A stretch of DNA of 64,000 bases from RUG563 sp964549135 (GTDB lineage Bacteria > Bacillota > Clostridia > Christensenellales > Aristaeellaceae), in assembly GCA_964549135.1 (NCBI GenBank), contig CAZJUJ010000002.1, positions 1-64,000 on the forward strand, written 5' to 3'. Positions 1 to 7,918 of this stretch are shown here, one piece after another. How positions within the stretch are numbered: the first letter of the stretch is position 1; every line of letters begins with the position of its first letter. The notes beneath the pieces were generated by a model, which was not told the origin of the DNA, made no database searches, and saw only the letters and a program-made list of their open reading frames with translations. Both the position numbers and the translations under genes were made by a program.

Positions 1-85
1 CATTCATCTTCTTGTGCTTGACCTTGCCCGTCTTGGTCAGGGAAAAGCGCTTCGCGGCGCCGCGATGGGTCTTTTGCTTGGGCAT
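1..85 (-). CDS. rpmI: 50S ribosomal protein L35, 5' part only
   Basis: The first 28 codons are visible; the gene continues beyond the left edge. The N-terminus MPKQKTHRGAAKRFSLTKTG is the conserved start of bacterial L35, a small basic protein of the large ribosomal subunit. The ATG at 85 has a strong GGAGG about 8 bases upstream. It lies 31 bases downstream of infC on the same strand, which fits the universal infC-rpmI-rplT operon, so rplT is expected just outside the window. Confidence 0.95.
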   Translation of the reverse strand, partial: MPKQKTHRGAAKRFSLTKTGKVKHKKMN

Positions 86-116
86 GGATGTGTCCTCCTT
101 CCGGAAAGTAATGGGA

Positions 117-680
117 TTATGCCTGTTCGGCCTTGGGCTGCTTGGCAGCCTTTTCGGCCTTGCCGGCTTTTTCCGTCTTGGGTGCAAGAATCATAATCAT
201 ATTGCGCCCTTCAATCATGGGACGACGCTCGACCGTGCATACTTCCTTGGTGCGCTCAACGAAATCCTGCATCACCTTCATACCGATATCGGAATGGGCG
301 ATCTGGCGGCCGCGGAAGCGGATGGAGACCTTCACCTTATCGCCGTCCTGCAGAAAGCGGATGGCGCTCTTGGCTTTGATGGCCACATCGTTTTCTTCGA
401 TGGTGGCGGACAATTGCACTTCCTTAAGCGAAATGACCTTCTGGTTTTTGCGCATTTCGCGCTCCTTCTTGGCCTGCTCAAAGCGATGCTTGTCATAATC
501 CATCAGCTTGCATACGGGGGGAACCGCGCCGGGAACGATCTTGACCAGATCCAGTTCGGCCTCTTCGGCCAATTCCAGCGCCTTGCGCGTGGGCATAACG
601 CCCAGCTGGGCCCCGTCCGCACCGATGACGCGCACCTCGCGGTCACGGATTTCTTCATTGATGAGCAATTCAGCGGCTAT
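117..680 (-). CDS. infC: translation initiation factor IF-3, apparent AUA start
   Basis: About 187 residues. IF-3 binds the 30S subunit and controls start-codon and initiator-tRNA selection. The N domain carries INEEIRDREVRVIG and PPVCKLMDYDKHRFEQAK, and the C domain carries SIRFRGRQIAHSDIG; a Lys/Ala-rich tail of about 20 residues follows. No ATG, GTG or TTG lies at the position where IF-3 normally begins. A strong GGGAGG (690-695) is followed 9 bases later by an in-frame ATA (678-680), giving a protein that begins xAAELLINEEIRD and aligns with family N-termini. Non-AUG starts are known for infC and let IF-3 repress its own translation. An ATC at 684-686 is the alternative. The open frame runs further upstream, but that stretch is leader RNA with a promoter and hairpin. 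Confidence 0.9.
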   Translation of the reverse strand: MAAELLINEEIRDREVRVIGADGAQLGVMPTRKALELAEEAELDLVKIVPGAVPPVCKLMDYDKHRFEQAKKEREMRKNQKVISLKEVQLSATIEENDVAIKAKSAIRFLQDGDKVKVSIRFRGRQIAHSDIGMKVMQDFVERTKEVCTVERRPMIEGRNMIMILAPKTEKAGKAEKAAKQPKAEQA

Positions 681-826
681 GTCGATGCACCTCCCAATCC
701 CTTTCAACCAATTAAAAATTGGCGGATGAAACCACCCGCCAATTGCATACTTCCACAAAAGAAAATGCCTGAGCCCGTGCAAAACAGCATTCGCATCGGA
801 GAGAAGCGGGCAGCTTCTGCTTGAAA
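681..826 (-). promoter_or_regulatory. infC leader RNA with terminator-like hairpin (L20-type leader candidate)
   Basis: The transcript from the promoter at 834-862 has a leader of roughly 145 nt before infC. Near its 3' end a 9-bp stem (bases 736-744 pairing with 717-725, AATTGGCGG with CCGCCAATT) is followed by a U-rich stretch, which looks like an intrinsic terminator. It sits just upstream of the infC ribosome binding site. Firmicute infC-rpmI-rplT operons are commonly attenuated by L20 binding to such a leader. Assignment to that family is inferred from position and hairpin; I did not verify the L20-binding fold. Confidence 0.6.
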
Positions 827-833
827 CAAGGCT

Positions 834-862
834 ATTATATGCAATCCTGCCCGCTTTGTCAA
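834..862 (-). promoter_or_regulatory. infC operon promoter
   Basis: Consensus sigma-A type promoter on the minus strand: TTGACA at 857-862, a 17-base spacer and TATAAT at 834-839. Both boxes are perfect matches. It diverges from the parE promoter about 120 bases away. Confidence 0.85.
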
Positions 863-983
863 GGGCTTTTTGCATTTTTTCCCGCTCTTTGGCAAAAAAG
901 CAAAAAGTGCAGGGCGGCGGGGCGCGCCTGCTCCCTCCATCCCCGGCCTGCTCCTCCTTTTCCTTTTTCTGGCGGGAAAGCTT

Positions 984-1012
984 TTGCAATTCTTCCCATT
1001 CTGTGATATAAT
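984..1012 (+). promoter_or_regulatory. parE promoter
   Basis: TTGCAA (984-989), 17-base spacer, TATAAT (1007-1012). Transcription would start near 1019 and reach the parE start at 1072. Confidence 0.7.
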
Positions 1013-1071
1013 AAAAGGTACGTTCATCCGCCCAATACGGATGCGCAGACGAAATGGGATTGAGGTGCTTT

Positions 1072-3060
1072 ATGGCGCAGAATTATGACGCGGGCAGTAT
1101 TAAAATTCTGGAGGGGCTGGATGCGGTGCGCATGCGGCCGGGCATGTATATCGGCTCCACCGGCAGCCGCGGCCTGCATCATTTATTGTGGGAAATCGTG
1201 GATAACGCCATTGACGAGGCCATGGGCGGCTATGCCACCGAGGTGGCGGTGACGCTGCACAAGGATGGCTCGGCCTCCGTATGGGATAATGGCCGGGGCA
1301 TGCCGGTGGATACCCATCCGGTGCTGGGCATTCCCGGGGTGGAGGTTATCTTTACCCGCCTGCATGCCGGCGGCAAATTCGGCAATGAGAATTATGCCTA
1401 TTCCGGCGGCCTGCACGGGGTGGGCGCATCGGTGGTAAACGCCCTGTCCAAATGGCTCACGGTGGATATTTTCCGGGATTGGAGCCATTATGCCATGCGC
1501 TTTGAGAATTATTTCGATCCCAGGGAAAAGAAATACAAGGCGGGCCATCCCGTTTCTCCTCTGGAAAAAATCGGCAATACCCGCAAGCGGGGCACGCTGG
1601 TGCGCTTTCTGCCCGATGATACGGTATTTGAGGAAACGGTGCTTAACGGCGATACGGTGCGCCGCCGCCTGCGGGAGCTTGCCTATCTCAATAAGGGCCT
1701 GAAAATCACCTTCACCGATGAGCGCACCCGGGAGGAGGGCAAGGCCTTTGCCGAATACTGCTTTGCGGGCGGCATCATGGATTATGTGAAATTCCTGAAT
1801 AAGGATAAAAACGTGCTGCATGAAACGCCCATCTATTTTGAAGGGAAAAAGGATGATGTGGTCTGCGCGGTGGCCATTCAGTATACCGATGGCTTTACCG
1901 AATCGGTTTTTTCCTATGTGAATAACATCCCCACCGGCGAGGGCGGCACCCATGAAACGGGCTTCAAGGCGGCGCTGACCAAGGTGCTTAATGATCACGC
2001 CCGGAAAATTGGCGCGCTGAAGGAAAAGGATAATAATCTGGCCGGTGAGGATTTCAGAGAGGGCATCACCGCCATTGTGACCACCATGGTGAAAAACCCC
2101 CAGTTTGAGGGGCAGACCAAGGGCCGCCTGGGCAATACCGAGGTGCGCCCGGCGGTGGAGGCCATCGTTTCGGAAAAGCTCTATGAATTTCTGGAAAACC
2201 TGAAGAATCAGGATATCGCCCAGAAAATCGTGGAAAAGGCGGTCAAGAGCGCCAAGGTCAGGGAGGCCACCCGGAAGGCCCGGGATGTGGCCCGGGCGAA
2301 AAACCAATTGGAGGCCGCGCCGCTGGTGGGCAAATTATCCGCCTGCACCGGGCGCAGGGCCGTGGAAAACGAGCTTTTCATCGTGGAGGGCGATTCGGCC
2401 GGCGGCAGCGCCAAGCAGGGCCGGGATCGGCGCTTCCAGGCCATTCTGCCTCTTCGCGGCAAGCCCCTTAACGCCGAAAAGAAGCGGCTGGATCAGGTGC
2501 TGGCCAATGAGGAATTCCGCTCCATCATTACCGCCCTGGGCACCGGCATTGATGAGGATTTCGACGTTGCTTCCCTGAAATATCACAAGGTGATCATCCT
2601 GGCCGACGCCGATCAGGACGGCGCGCATATCCGGGCCATTCTGCTGACCTTCTTCTATCGCTATATGCGGGATCTGGTGACGGACGGGCATGTGTATATC
2701 GGCATGCCGCCCCTGTATGCGGTCAAGAAAACCGGCTCCATCCAGTATGCCTATGACGACCGGGAACTGAAAAAAATCACCACCGGGCTTAGGGGCTATA
2801 CCCTGCAGCGCTATAAGGGCCTGGGCGAAATGAACCCGGAGCAATTGTGGGAAACCACCATGGATCCCGCCCATCGCAAGCTGATGCAGGTGACCATTGA
2901 GGATGCCGCCGAGGCCGATTCCCTGATTACCATCCTTATGGGCGATAAGGTGGAGCCCCGGCGCGAATACATTATCGAGCATGCCGAATTCAATAAGGCC
3001 GATCATTTTGATCAGCAGGCCGATAAAATCCAGAATTCGGAAATTGCCGCCCGCAGCTGA
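1072..3060 (+). CDS. parE: type IIA DNA topoisomerase subunit B (topoisomerase IV ParE type)
   Basis: 662 residues. This is the ATPase/Toprim subunit that, with the A subunit, passes one duplex through another. The GHKL ATPase part has EIVDNAIDEA (about residue 40), DNGRGMP (about 80) and GGLHGVGASVVNALS (about 115). The Toprim part has EGDSAGGSAKQGRDRRFQ (about 438) and DADQDGAH (about 512). The start is the ATG at 1072 after GAGGTG. It is followed by the A subunit 67 bases downstream, with no dnaN or recF nearby, so this is probably the second (Topo IV) pair. The N-terminal half resembles ParE more, while parts of the C-terminal half read like GyrB, so the gyrase versus Topo IV assignment is not absolute. 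Confidence 0.85.
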   Translation: MAQNYDAGSIKILEGLDAVRMRPGMYIGSTGSRGLHHLLWEIVDNAIDEAMGGYATEVAVTLHKDGSASVWDNGRGMPVDTHPVLGIPGVEVIFTRLHAGGKFGNENYAYSGGLHGVGASVVNALSKWLTVDIFRDWSHYAMRFENYFDPREKKYKAGHPVSPLEKIGNTRKRGTLVRFLPDDTVFEETVLNGDTVRRRLRELAYLNKGLKITFTDERTREEGKAFAEYCFAGGIMDYVKFLNKDKNVLHETPIYFEGKKDDVVCAVAIQYTDGFTESVFSYVNNIPTGEGGTHETGFKAALTKVLNDHARKIGALKEKDNNLAGEDFREGITAIVTTMVKNPQFEGQTKGRLGNTEVRPAVEAIVSEKLYEFLENLKNQDIAQKIVEKAVKSAKVREATRKARDVARAKNQLEAAPLVGKLSACTGRRAVENELFIVEGDSAGGSAKQGRDRRFQAILPLRGKPLNAEKKRLDQVLANEEFRSIITALGTGIDEDFDVASLKYHKVIILADADQDGAHIRAILLTFFYRYMRDLVTDGHVYIGMPPLYAVKKTGSIQYAYDDRELKKITTGLRGYTLQRYKGLGEMNPEQLWETTMDPAHRKLMQVTIEDAAEADSLITILMGDKVEPRREYIIEHAEFNKADHFDQQADKIQNSEIAARS

Positions 3061-3127
3061 TCCTTTTTCCCTGCTTTTTCCGCCGCTGCGGATGCAGACG
3101 GCCCTTTGATCAAATGGAGGAATTTTT

Positions 3128-5563
3128 ATGGCCAAGAAGCCGCCGGAACCGATAACGCCCGATATTATTCAGACGCCGCTGGAGGATGTGCTGCATCAGA
3201 GCATGATGCCCTATGCGGAATATGTTATTCTGGAAAGGGCCATTCCCCGGGTAGAGGATGGCCTCAAGCCCGTGCAGCGGCGCATTCTCTATACCATGAA
3301 TGAATTGGGGCTGACCCCCGATAAGCCCCACCGCAAATGCGCCCGCATCGTGGGCGATTGTCTGGGTAAATATCATCCCCACGGGGATACCAGCGTGTAT
3401 GACGCCCTGGCCCGCATGGCCCAGCCCTATTCCCTGCGGGGGGTGATGGTGGATGGCCACGGCAATTTTGGCTCCATCGATGGGGATAGCCCCGCCGCCA
3501 TGCGTTACACCGAGGCGCGCATGGCTCCCCTGGCGCTGCAGATGCTGCGGGATATTGAAAAGGATACCGTGCCCTTCCGCCTGAATTTTGATGATACCCT
3601 GAAGGAGCCCGATCTTCTGCCCGCCCGCTTCCCCAATCTTCTGGTCAATGGCGCATCGGGTATTGCCGTGGGCCTGGCTACCAATATTCCGCCTCATAAC
3701 CTGAAGGAAGTATGCCAGGCGGTCTGTCTGCAGATGGATGATCCGGAGGTTTCCCTGGATAAGCTGATGCAGGCCGTGCCCGCCCCGGATTTTCCCACCG
3801 GCGGCATTCTGCTCAATACCCCGGAAATCAGAAACGCCTATGAAACGGGCCGGGGCAAGCTGACGGTGCGCGCCAAGGTGGAAATTGAGCCGGGCAATGC
3901 CGGGCGCACGCTGCTGGTGATTACCGAAATTCCCTATGGCGTTGCCAAGGCAGCCATGCTGGAAAAAATCCTGCGGCTTTCCGAGGAAAAGAAGGCGGCC
4001 CTGGGCTGCATTTATGATATTCGGGATGAGAGCGACCGCAGCGGCATGCGCGCCGTGATTGAACTGAAAAAGGAGGCCAATCCCCAGAAGGTGCTGGCCT
4101 ATCTGTATAAATACAGCGATCTGCAGGTGACCTTCGGCGTCAATCTGGTGGCGGTTGCCGCGGGCAAGCCCGTGCAGATGGGGCTGAAAACCGTGATTGG
4201 CCATTTCATCCGCCATCAGAAGGATGTGGTCACCCGGCGCACCCGGTATGAACTGGAGCAGGCCCGGGCCCGGGCGCATATCCTGGAGGGGCTGATCATC
4301 GCGGTGGATCATCTGGATGAGGTCATCGCCCTGATCCGCGCCAGCAAAAACGGCAAGGAGGCCAAGGCCCGCCTGATGGAGCGCTTCGGCTTTACCGATG
4401 TGCAGGCCCAGGCCATTCTGGATCTGCGTCTGCAGCGGCTGACCGGCCTGGAAATTGAGGCCCTGCGGAAGGAATATGCCGATATTCTCAAGCTCATCAG
4501 CACCCTGGAGGGCATTCTCAAGAGCGAAAAGAAGCTGCTGGCCGTCATTAAAAAGGAAATGATGGAAATTGCCGATCAATTCGGCGATGCGCGGCGCACC
4601 ATGATCCTTACGGAAAAGGAAGAGGAAACAATCGATGCTGCCGAGGAAGCGCCGCCCCCCGAGGAGGCCGTGGTCTTCCTGACCCGGGGCGGGCAACTGC
4701 GCCGCATGGCCCCCAGATATTTTGAAAAGCTGGAGATGCCCGAAAGGGAAAGCGATATGGCCCGCTGGCTTTTCCATACCCAGACCGATCATACCCTGCT
4801 CTTCTTTACCGATCGGGGCAATTGCTATCCCCTTTCCGTGGGCGCGCTCAGCGAGGTCAATAAGCCCAGGGATCGGGGCGTGGCCCTGTCCGGGGTGCTG
4901 GCCGGGCTGGAGACGGGGGAAAAATGCGTTTCCCTGCTGCTGATTACCCCCGGCAGCCTCAGCGCCATGAATGATCTGGTCTTCTTTACCCGGCAGGGCC
5001 AGATCAAGCGCACTGCTGCGGCGGAATATGATGTAAGGCGCGCCCGGTTTGCCGCCATCAATCTTAAAAATGATGATGCGCTGCTCTCCGTTTCGGTCTT
5101 GGAGGAGGGCTGCGATTTCCTGATGATTTCCCGGGGCGGGCAGTGCATCCGCTTCCAGGCGGATACCGTGCCCGAAATGGGCCGGGCCAGCGCCGGGGTG
5201 CGGGGCATGAAGCTGGAGGAAGGGGATCAATTGCTCCTTGGCTGCCCCATCGCCAATTCTGATCAGCTGCTGCTCTTTACCGAGCGGGGCTACGCCAAGC
5301 GGCTGATGGGCGCGATGTTTGACGCCCAGGGCCGGGCCGGAAAGGGCGTGCGCTGCGTTTCCTTCAATAAATCGGGCTCTACCGGCTCTTATGTGGCCGC
5401 CGCCGCCCGGATTACCGCCTCCCGCGCCTTTACTGTGCTGCAGCATGGCGGCATGATGACCCCCATGGCATCGGATGAACTGATGTGCCTGGATCTGGCC
5501 GATAAGGGCAAGCCCACGGTGATGGCCGTGCTGGATGATGTGGTGGAGGATCTGATCCTGTAA
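3128..5563 (+). CDS. parC: type IIA DNA topoisomerase subunit A (topoisomerase IV ParC type)
   Basis: 811 residues. Breakage-reunion subunit partner of the upstream ParE. ERAIPRVEDGLKPVQRRIL is the ParC-type form of the N-terminal motif. The catalytic tyrosine is Tyr127 in AAMRYTEAR. The quinolone-determining region HPHGDTSVYDAL has Thr at the position equivalent to E. coli GyrA Ser83. A C-terminal beta-pinwheel region (about 500-811) contains QGRAGKG near residue 733, which resembles a GyrA box, the motif normally linked to DNA wrapping and negative supercoiling by gyrase. The ATG follows TGGAGGA. Clostridial proteins with this arrangement are usually annotated as topoisomerase IV subunit A. 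Confidence 0.85.
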   Translation: MAKKPPEPITPDIIQTPLEDVLHQSMMPYAEYVILERAIPRVEDGLKPVQRRILYTMNELGLTPDKPHRKCARIVGDCLGKYHPHGDTSVYDALARMAQPYSLRGVMVDGHGNFGSIDGDSPAAMRYTEARMAPLALQMLRDIEKDTVPFRLNFDDTLKEPDLLPARFPNLLVNGASGIAVGLATNIPPHNLKEVCQAVCLQMDDPEVSLDKLMQAVPAPDFPTGGILLNTPEIRNAYETGRGKLTVRAKVEIEPGNAGRTLLVITEIPYGVAKAAMLEKILRLSEEKKAALGCIYDIRDESDRSGMRAVIELKKEANPQKVLAYLYKYSDLQVTFGVNLVAVAAGKPVQMGLKTVIGHFIRHQKDVVTRRTRYELEQARARAHILEGLIIAVDHLDEVIALIRASKNGKEAKARLMERFGFTDVQAQAILDLRLQRLTGLEIEALRKEYADILKLISTLEGILKSEKKLLAVIKKEMMEIADQFGDARRTMILTEKEEETIDAAEEAPPPEEAVVFLTRGGQLRRMAPRYFEKLEMPERESDMARWLFHTQTDHTLLFFTDRGNCYPLSVGALSEVNKPRDRGVALSGVLAGLETGEKCVSLLLITPGSLSAMNDLVFFTRQGQIKRTAAAEYDVRRARFAAINLKNDDALLSVSVLEEGCDFLMISRGGQCIRFQADTVPEMGRASAGVRGMKLEEGDQLLLGCPIANSDQLLLFTERGYAKRLMGAMFDAQGRAGKGVRCVSFNKSGSTGSYVAAAARITASRAFTVLQHGGMMTPMASDELMCLDLADKGKPTVMAVLDDVVEDLIL

Positions 5564-5590
5564 AACGCGGGTGAGCGGGAAACGGGGAAA

Positions 5591-5962
5591 ATATTGCGGG
5601 AGGATGCTTTTGCGTCAAAAGCACCCTCCCGCGCCCTCCCGAAAACCGGCTCTGGATGGTTCATGGAGGGTTTCTGCCAGATTGAATGCCAGATCGGCAA
5701 AAGAGAAAATCTATTAGAAAGAATAACAGCAATGCATTTGCGTTTGGCGCGGGCATTGTTGCTTTATGCTTTTGTGTCAAAAACACCCTCCCGTGCCCCT
5801 CCGAAAACCGGCTCTGGATGGTTCCTGGGGGGATTCTGCCGAATTGAATGCCAGATCGGCAAAAAAGAAAAGCGACATCGTAAACAGCAGCAATACGCTC
5901 GCGTTTGGTGAGGGCATTGCTGCTTTATGCGTTTGCGTCAAAAGCATCCTCCCGCAAAATAT
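5591..5962. repeat. intergenic inverted-repeat element, locus A (rearranged, about 1.5 copies)
   Basis: Fills the gap between parC and the sigma factor gene. It begins with ATATTGCGGG and a perfect-stem hairpin (5596-5632). Next come the arm with AAAACCGGCTCTGGATG and GAATGCCAGATCGGCAAAA and a central hairpin around AACAGCAATGC (about 5724-5763). A second arm in the same orientation follows (about 5764-5935), and the locus closes with the reverse complement of the left terminus (CAAAAGCATCCTCCCGCAAAATAT, ending near 5962). The same words recur at 10570-10945, 28568-28880 and, degenerate, 39768-39885. It codes for nothing recognisable. Confidence 0.85.
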
Positions 5963-6052
5963 CCTTATCTTTTTTCTTTTTCTTGAATCAGAAGCGCCCC
6001 TCATTCGTCTAATAGGTGCAAGAGGCTCTTGTGTACCAAAGGAGGGACACAC

Positions 6053-6529
6053 TTGGACAAGGAAACCTTCTCCGCCCGGGTAAGCGCCATGCAGGGCGGC
6101 ATGTATCGCATGGCCGCCGCTTATCTGCACGGCGAGCATGACCGATTGGACGCCATATCCGATGCGATTCTCAAGGCATGGCAGAAGCAGAACGGGCTAA
6201 GAAACGAGCAATATTTCGAAACCTGGCTGATGCGCATTCTGATCCGCGAATGCATTGCCATTCAAAGAAAGCAGCGGCGCATGATTCCCGTGGAGCAAAT
6301 GCCGGACAGGCCGGATGAGGCAAGTGGCGGGGAAGAGGGATATATGCTCCGCTGTGCCCTGCAGGAAATTCCGGAAAAGCTGCGGCTGCCGCTTTTGCTC
6401 CATTACATGGAAAACTGCGGCGTGGATGAAATCGCCCGGATTCTGGGCATTTCCCGGGGCGCGGTATGCGCCCGGCTATCCCGGGGCAGAGAAAAGCTCG
6501 GAAGGCTTCTGAAGGAGGAAATAGAATGA
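6053..6529 (+). CDS. ECF-type RNA polymerase sigma factor
   Basis: 158 residues. Region 2 (about 20-85) includes DAISDAILKAWQ and the helix with ETWLMRILIREC. Region 4 (about 105-155) has IPEKLRLPLLLHYMENCGVD and a helix-turn-helix IARILGISRGAVCARLSRGR. The start is the TTG at 6053, placed 6 bases after a strong AAAGGAGGG; an in-frame TTG at 6029 would put that ribosome binding site inside the coding sequence. The stop overlaps the ATG of the next gene by four bases, coupling it to a probable membrane-bound regulator. The signal it responds to cannot be told from sequence. Confidence 0.85.
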   Translation: MDKETFSARVSAMQGGMYRMAAAYLHGEHDRLDAISDAILKAWQKQNGLRNEQYFETWLMRILIRECIAIQRKQRRMIPVEQMPDRPDEASGGEEGYMLRCALQEIPEKLRLPLLLHYMENCGVDEIARILGISRGAVCARLSRGREKLGRLLKEEIE

Positions 6530-7572
6530 AGCGCGAAATCTGGCGGCAGGCCTTTGGCCAGCCCACCGATGCCCTTTCCCAGCGTGTATCCTCCACGCTC
6601 TCTTCACTGAAAAAGGAGGAAATCATCATGAAACGATCCATGCTCCGCTGCGCGGTGCTGGCCCTTTGCCTGGTATTTCTGCTGATTGGCACGGTATGGG
6701 CCGTGACGGAATCGGATATTCTTTCCCTGCTGGGCCGCTATGACGAAAGCCTGACGGAAAAGCAGCAGCGGCTGATCCAGACCGAATTTGCCGAGGATAC
6801 GGCCTCCCTGGGGCCCATTACCGTCACCCTCAAGGAAATGATATCGGATGGCTTTGCGGCCACGGTATCCTTTGAATACGAAGCGCCGGAAAACGTGTAT
6901 CTCTATACCGATCTTGTGGAAATGACCAAAGAGGAATGGGAAATGGATGAAGCGGCCCGGCTGGCGCAATACGGCCCCTATTATGTGCTGACCGATTTCC
7001 ATGCGGAATTTGCCACGCCCCTTTCGATTCTGGAGCCGCCCGGGGAAAGCATGCTGGATGCGCAGCGCATCGCGCCCAATATCATCCGCGCCTCCATTAC
7101 CTTCCCTGTAACCGGCATGCCGCTGGATACCCTGCAGATTCGGGTGGGGGCCTGGGAGGTGAGGGAGCCCGGCAAGGAGGAAAACCGCTATGGCGCGGCG
7201 CTCTTCCCCCGCTATACCATCGGCACCGAGCCCATCGCCTCCTATTCCCTTTCCTTTGATCCTGCCGATACGCCCTTCGGCCTGACCCGGGTGGATATCG
7301 CCCTGACCCCGCTTACCACGCATTTTACTGTCTGGTGTCAGGAGAGCCTGGCCGATTGCCTTCCCTATATTCTGGATGCAGAAGGGGATGAATTACCCTT
7401 CGGGCTGCTGGGCTCCTTTGGCGGCTATCAGGAGGGAGCGGGCTGCCGGGATACGGGCTATGGCCCCCTGGAAAGCATCCCCGATACCCTGCAGCTGCAA
7501 ATGATGCGCTGGGATGAAACGACAGGGGATATGGCGCCCTGGGGCGAAAGCATTACGCTCTCTCTTCGCTAA
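6526..7572 (+). CDS. membrane protein encoded with the ECF sigma factor, probable anti-sigma factor
   Basis: 348 residues, overlapping the sigma gene stop as ATGA. A short cytoplasmic N-terminal segment of about 37 residues is followed by one transmembrane helix (about 39-57, LRCAVLALCLVFLLIGTVWA). The remaining 290 or so residues would be extracellular, mostly beta-type sequence. This topology and the translational coupling match sigma/anti-sigma pairs of Clostridia with DUF4179-like partners. I do not recognise a catalytic motif. The cytoplasmic segment is short for a classical anti-sigma domain, so the role is inferred from context. Confidence 0.6.
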   Translation: MKREIWRQAFGQPTDALSQRVSSTLSSLKKEEIIMKRSMLRCAVLALCLVFLLIGTVWAVTESDILSLLGRYDESLTEKQQRLIQTEFAEDTASLGPITVTLKEMISDGFAATVSFEYEAPENVYLYTDLVEMTKEEWEMDEAARLAQYGPYYVLTDFHAEFATPLSILEPPGESMLDAQRIAPNIIRASITFPVTGMPLDTLQIRVGAWEVREPGKEENRYGAALFPRYTIGTEPIASYSLSFDPADTPFGLTRVDIALTPLTTHFTVWCQESLADCLPYILDAEGDELPFGLLGSFGGYQEGAGCRDTGYGPLESIPDTLQLQMMRWDETTGDMAPWGESITLSLR

Positions 7573-7584
7573 GCGCCTTTCCAT

Positions 7585-7619
7585 CCGCCCTTTTCCCGGA
7601 AAAAACGGGAAGAGGGCGG
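7585..7619 (+). terminator. hairpin after the sigma/anti-sigma operon
   Basis: A 14-bp stem (7585-7598 with 7606-7619, one mismatch) with an A-rich loop, just after the stop at 7572 and before the next promoter. The T tract behind it is short, so it is a weak or rearranged terminator. Confidence 0.5.
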
Positions 7620-7636
7620 AATTTGCAAAAGATGGA

Positions 7637-7665
7637 TTGACTTCTGCCCGCCCCTGTGGTACAAT
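7637..7665 (+). promoter_or_regulatory. scfA promoter
   Basis: TTGACT (7637-7642), 17-base spacer, TACAAT (7660-7665). Drives the SCIFF precursor 35 bases downstream. Confidence 0.75.
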
Positions 7666-7700
7666 GAATCGAAATTGCAATCAATGGGGAGGCTATCACC

Positions 7701-7859
7701 ATGAAACACATTAAGACCCTGACCACCCGCAATCTCTGCGAAAGCGCCAAGAACGGCGGCTGCGGCGAATGCCAGACCTCCTGTCAGTCTGCCTGCAAGA
7801 CCAGCTGCGGCATTGCCAATCAGCAGTGCGAAAACAAGGCTCAGAAGGAAAGCAAATAA
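7701..7859 (+). CDS. scfA: SCIFF ranthipeptide precursor
   Basis: 52 residues, with a GGGGAGG ribosome binding site. The peptide starts MKHIKTLTTRNLCESAKNGG and has Cys at 13, 21, 24, 28, 32, 36 and 43, the spacing typical of the SCIFF family (six cysteines in forty-five residues), which is nearly universal in Clostridia. The radical SAM maturase encoded 60 bases downstream installs Cys-to-Thr sulfur-to-gamma-carbon thioether crosslinks; TSC and similar pairs that could serve are present. The mature peptide is thought to act in signalling, but its exact function is unsettled. There is no signal peptide and no obvious exporter nearby. Confidence 0.93.
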   Translation: MKHIKTLTTRNLCESAKNGGCGECQTSCQSACKTSCGIANQQCENKAQKESK

Positions 7860-7874
7860 TTACGACTGCGCCGG

Positions 7875-7899
7875 AATGCCGCCATCGGGCGGCATTTTT
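7875..7899 (+). terminator. intrinsic terminator/attenuator between scfA and scfB
   Basis: Perfect 9-bp stem AATGCCGCC/GGCGGCATT around the loop ATCG, running into TTTTT. It lies between the abundant small precursor gene and its enzyme gene, so it probably lowers maturase expression relative to the peptide. Confidence 0.8.
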
Positions 7900-7918
7900 A
7901 TGATAGGGGAAGAAAGAT

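Noticed and set aside
680..989. Extension of infC to an upstream ATG giving a 290-residue protein
   Set aside because: The extra part covers the consensus promoter and the leader hairpin and encodes no IF-3 sequence.
3110..5446. Very long open frame antisense to parC (and similar ones antisense to topA, relA, gltX, glnS)
   Set aside because: These frames mirror the GC-rich third positions of the real genes, have no ribosome binding sites and give low-complexity His/Gly/Ile-rich translations with no family motifs.
5594..6083. Open frames of about 105 codons inside repeat locus A
   Set aside because: They are translations of the inverted-repeat element and recur as fragments at the other copies. 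They have no ribosome binding site and no conserved frame.
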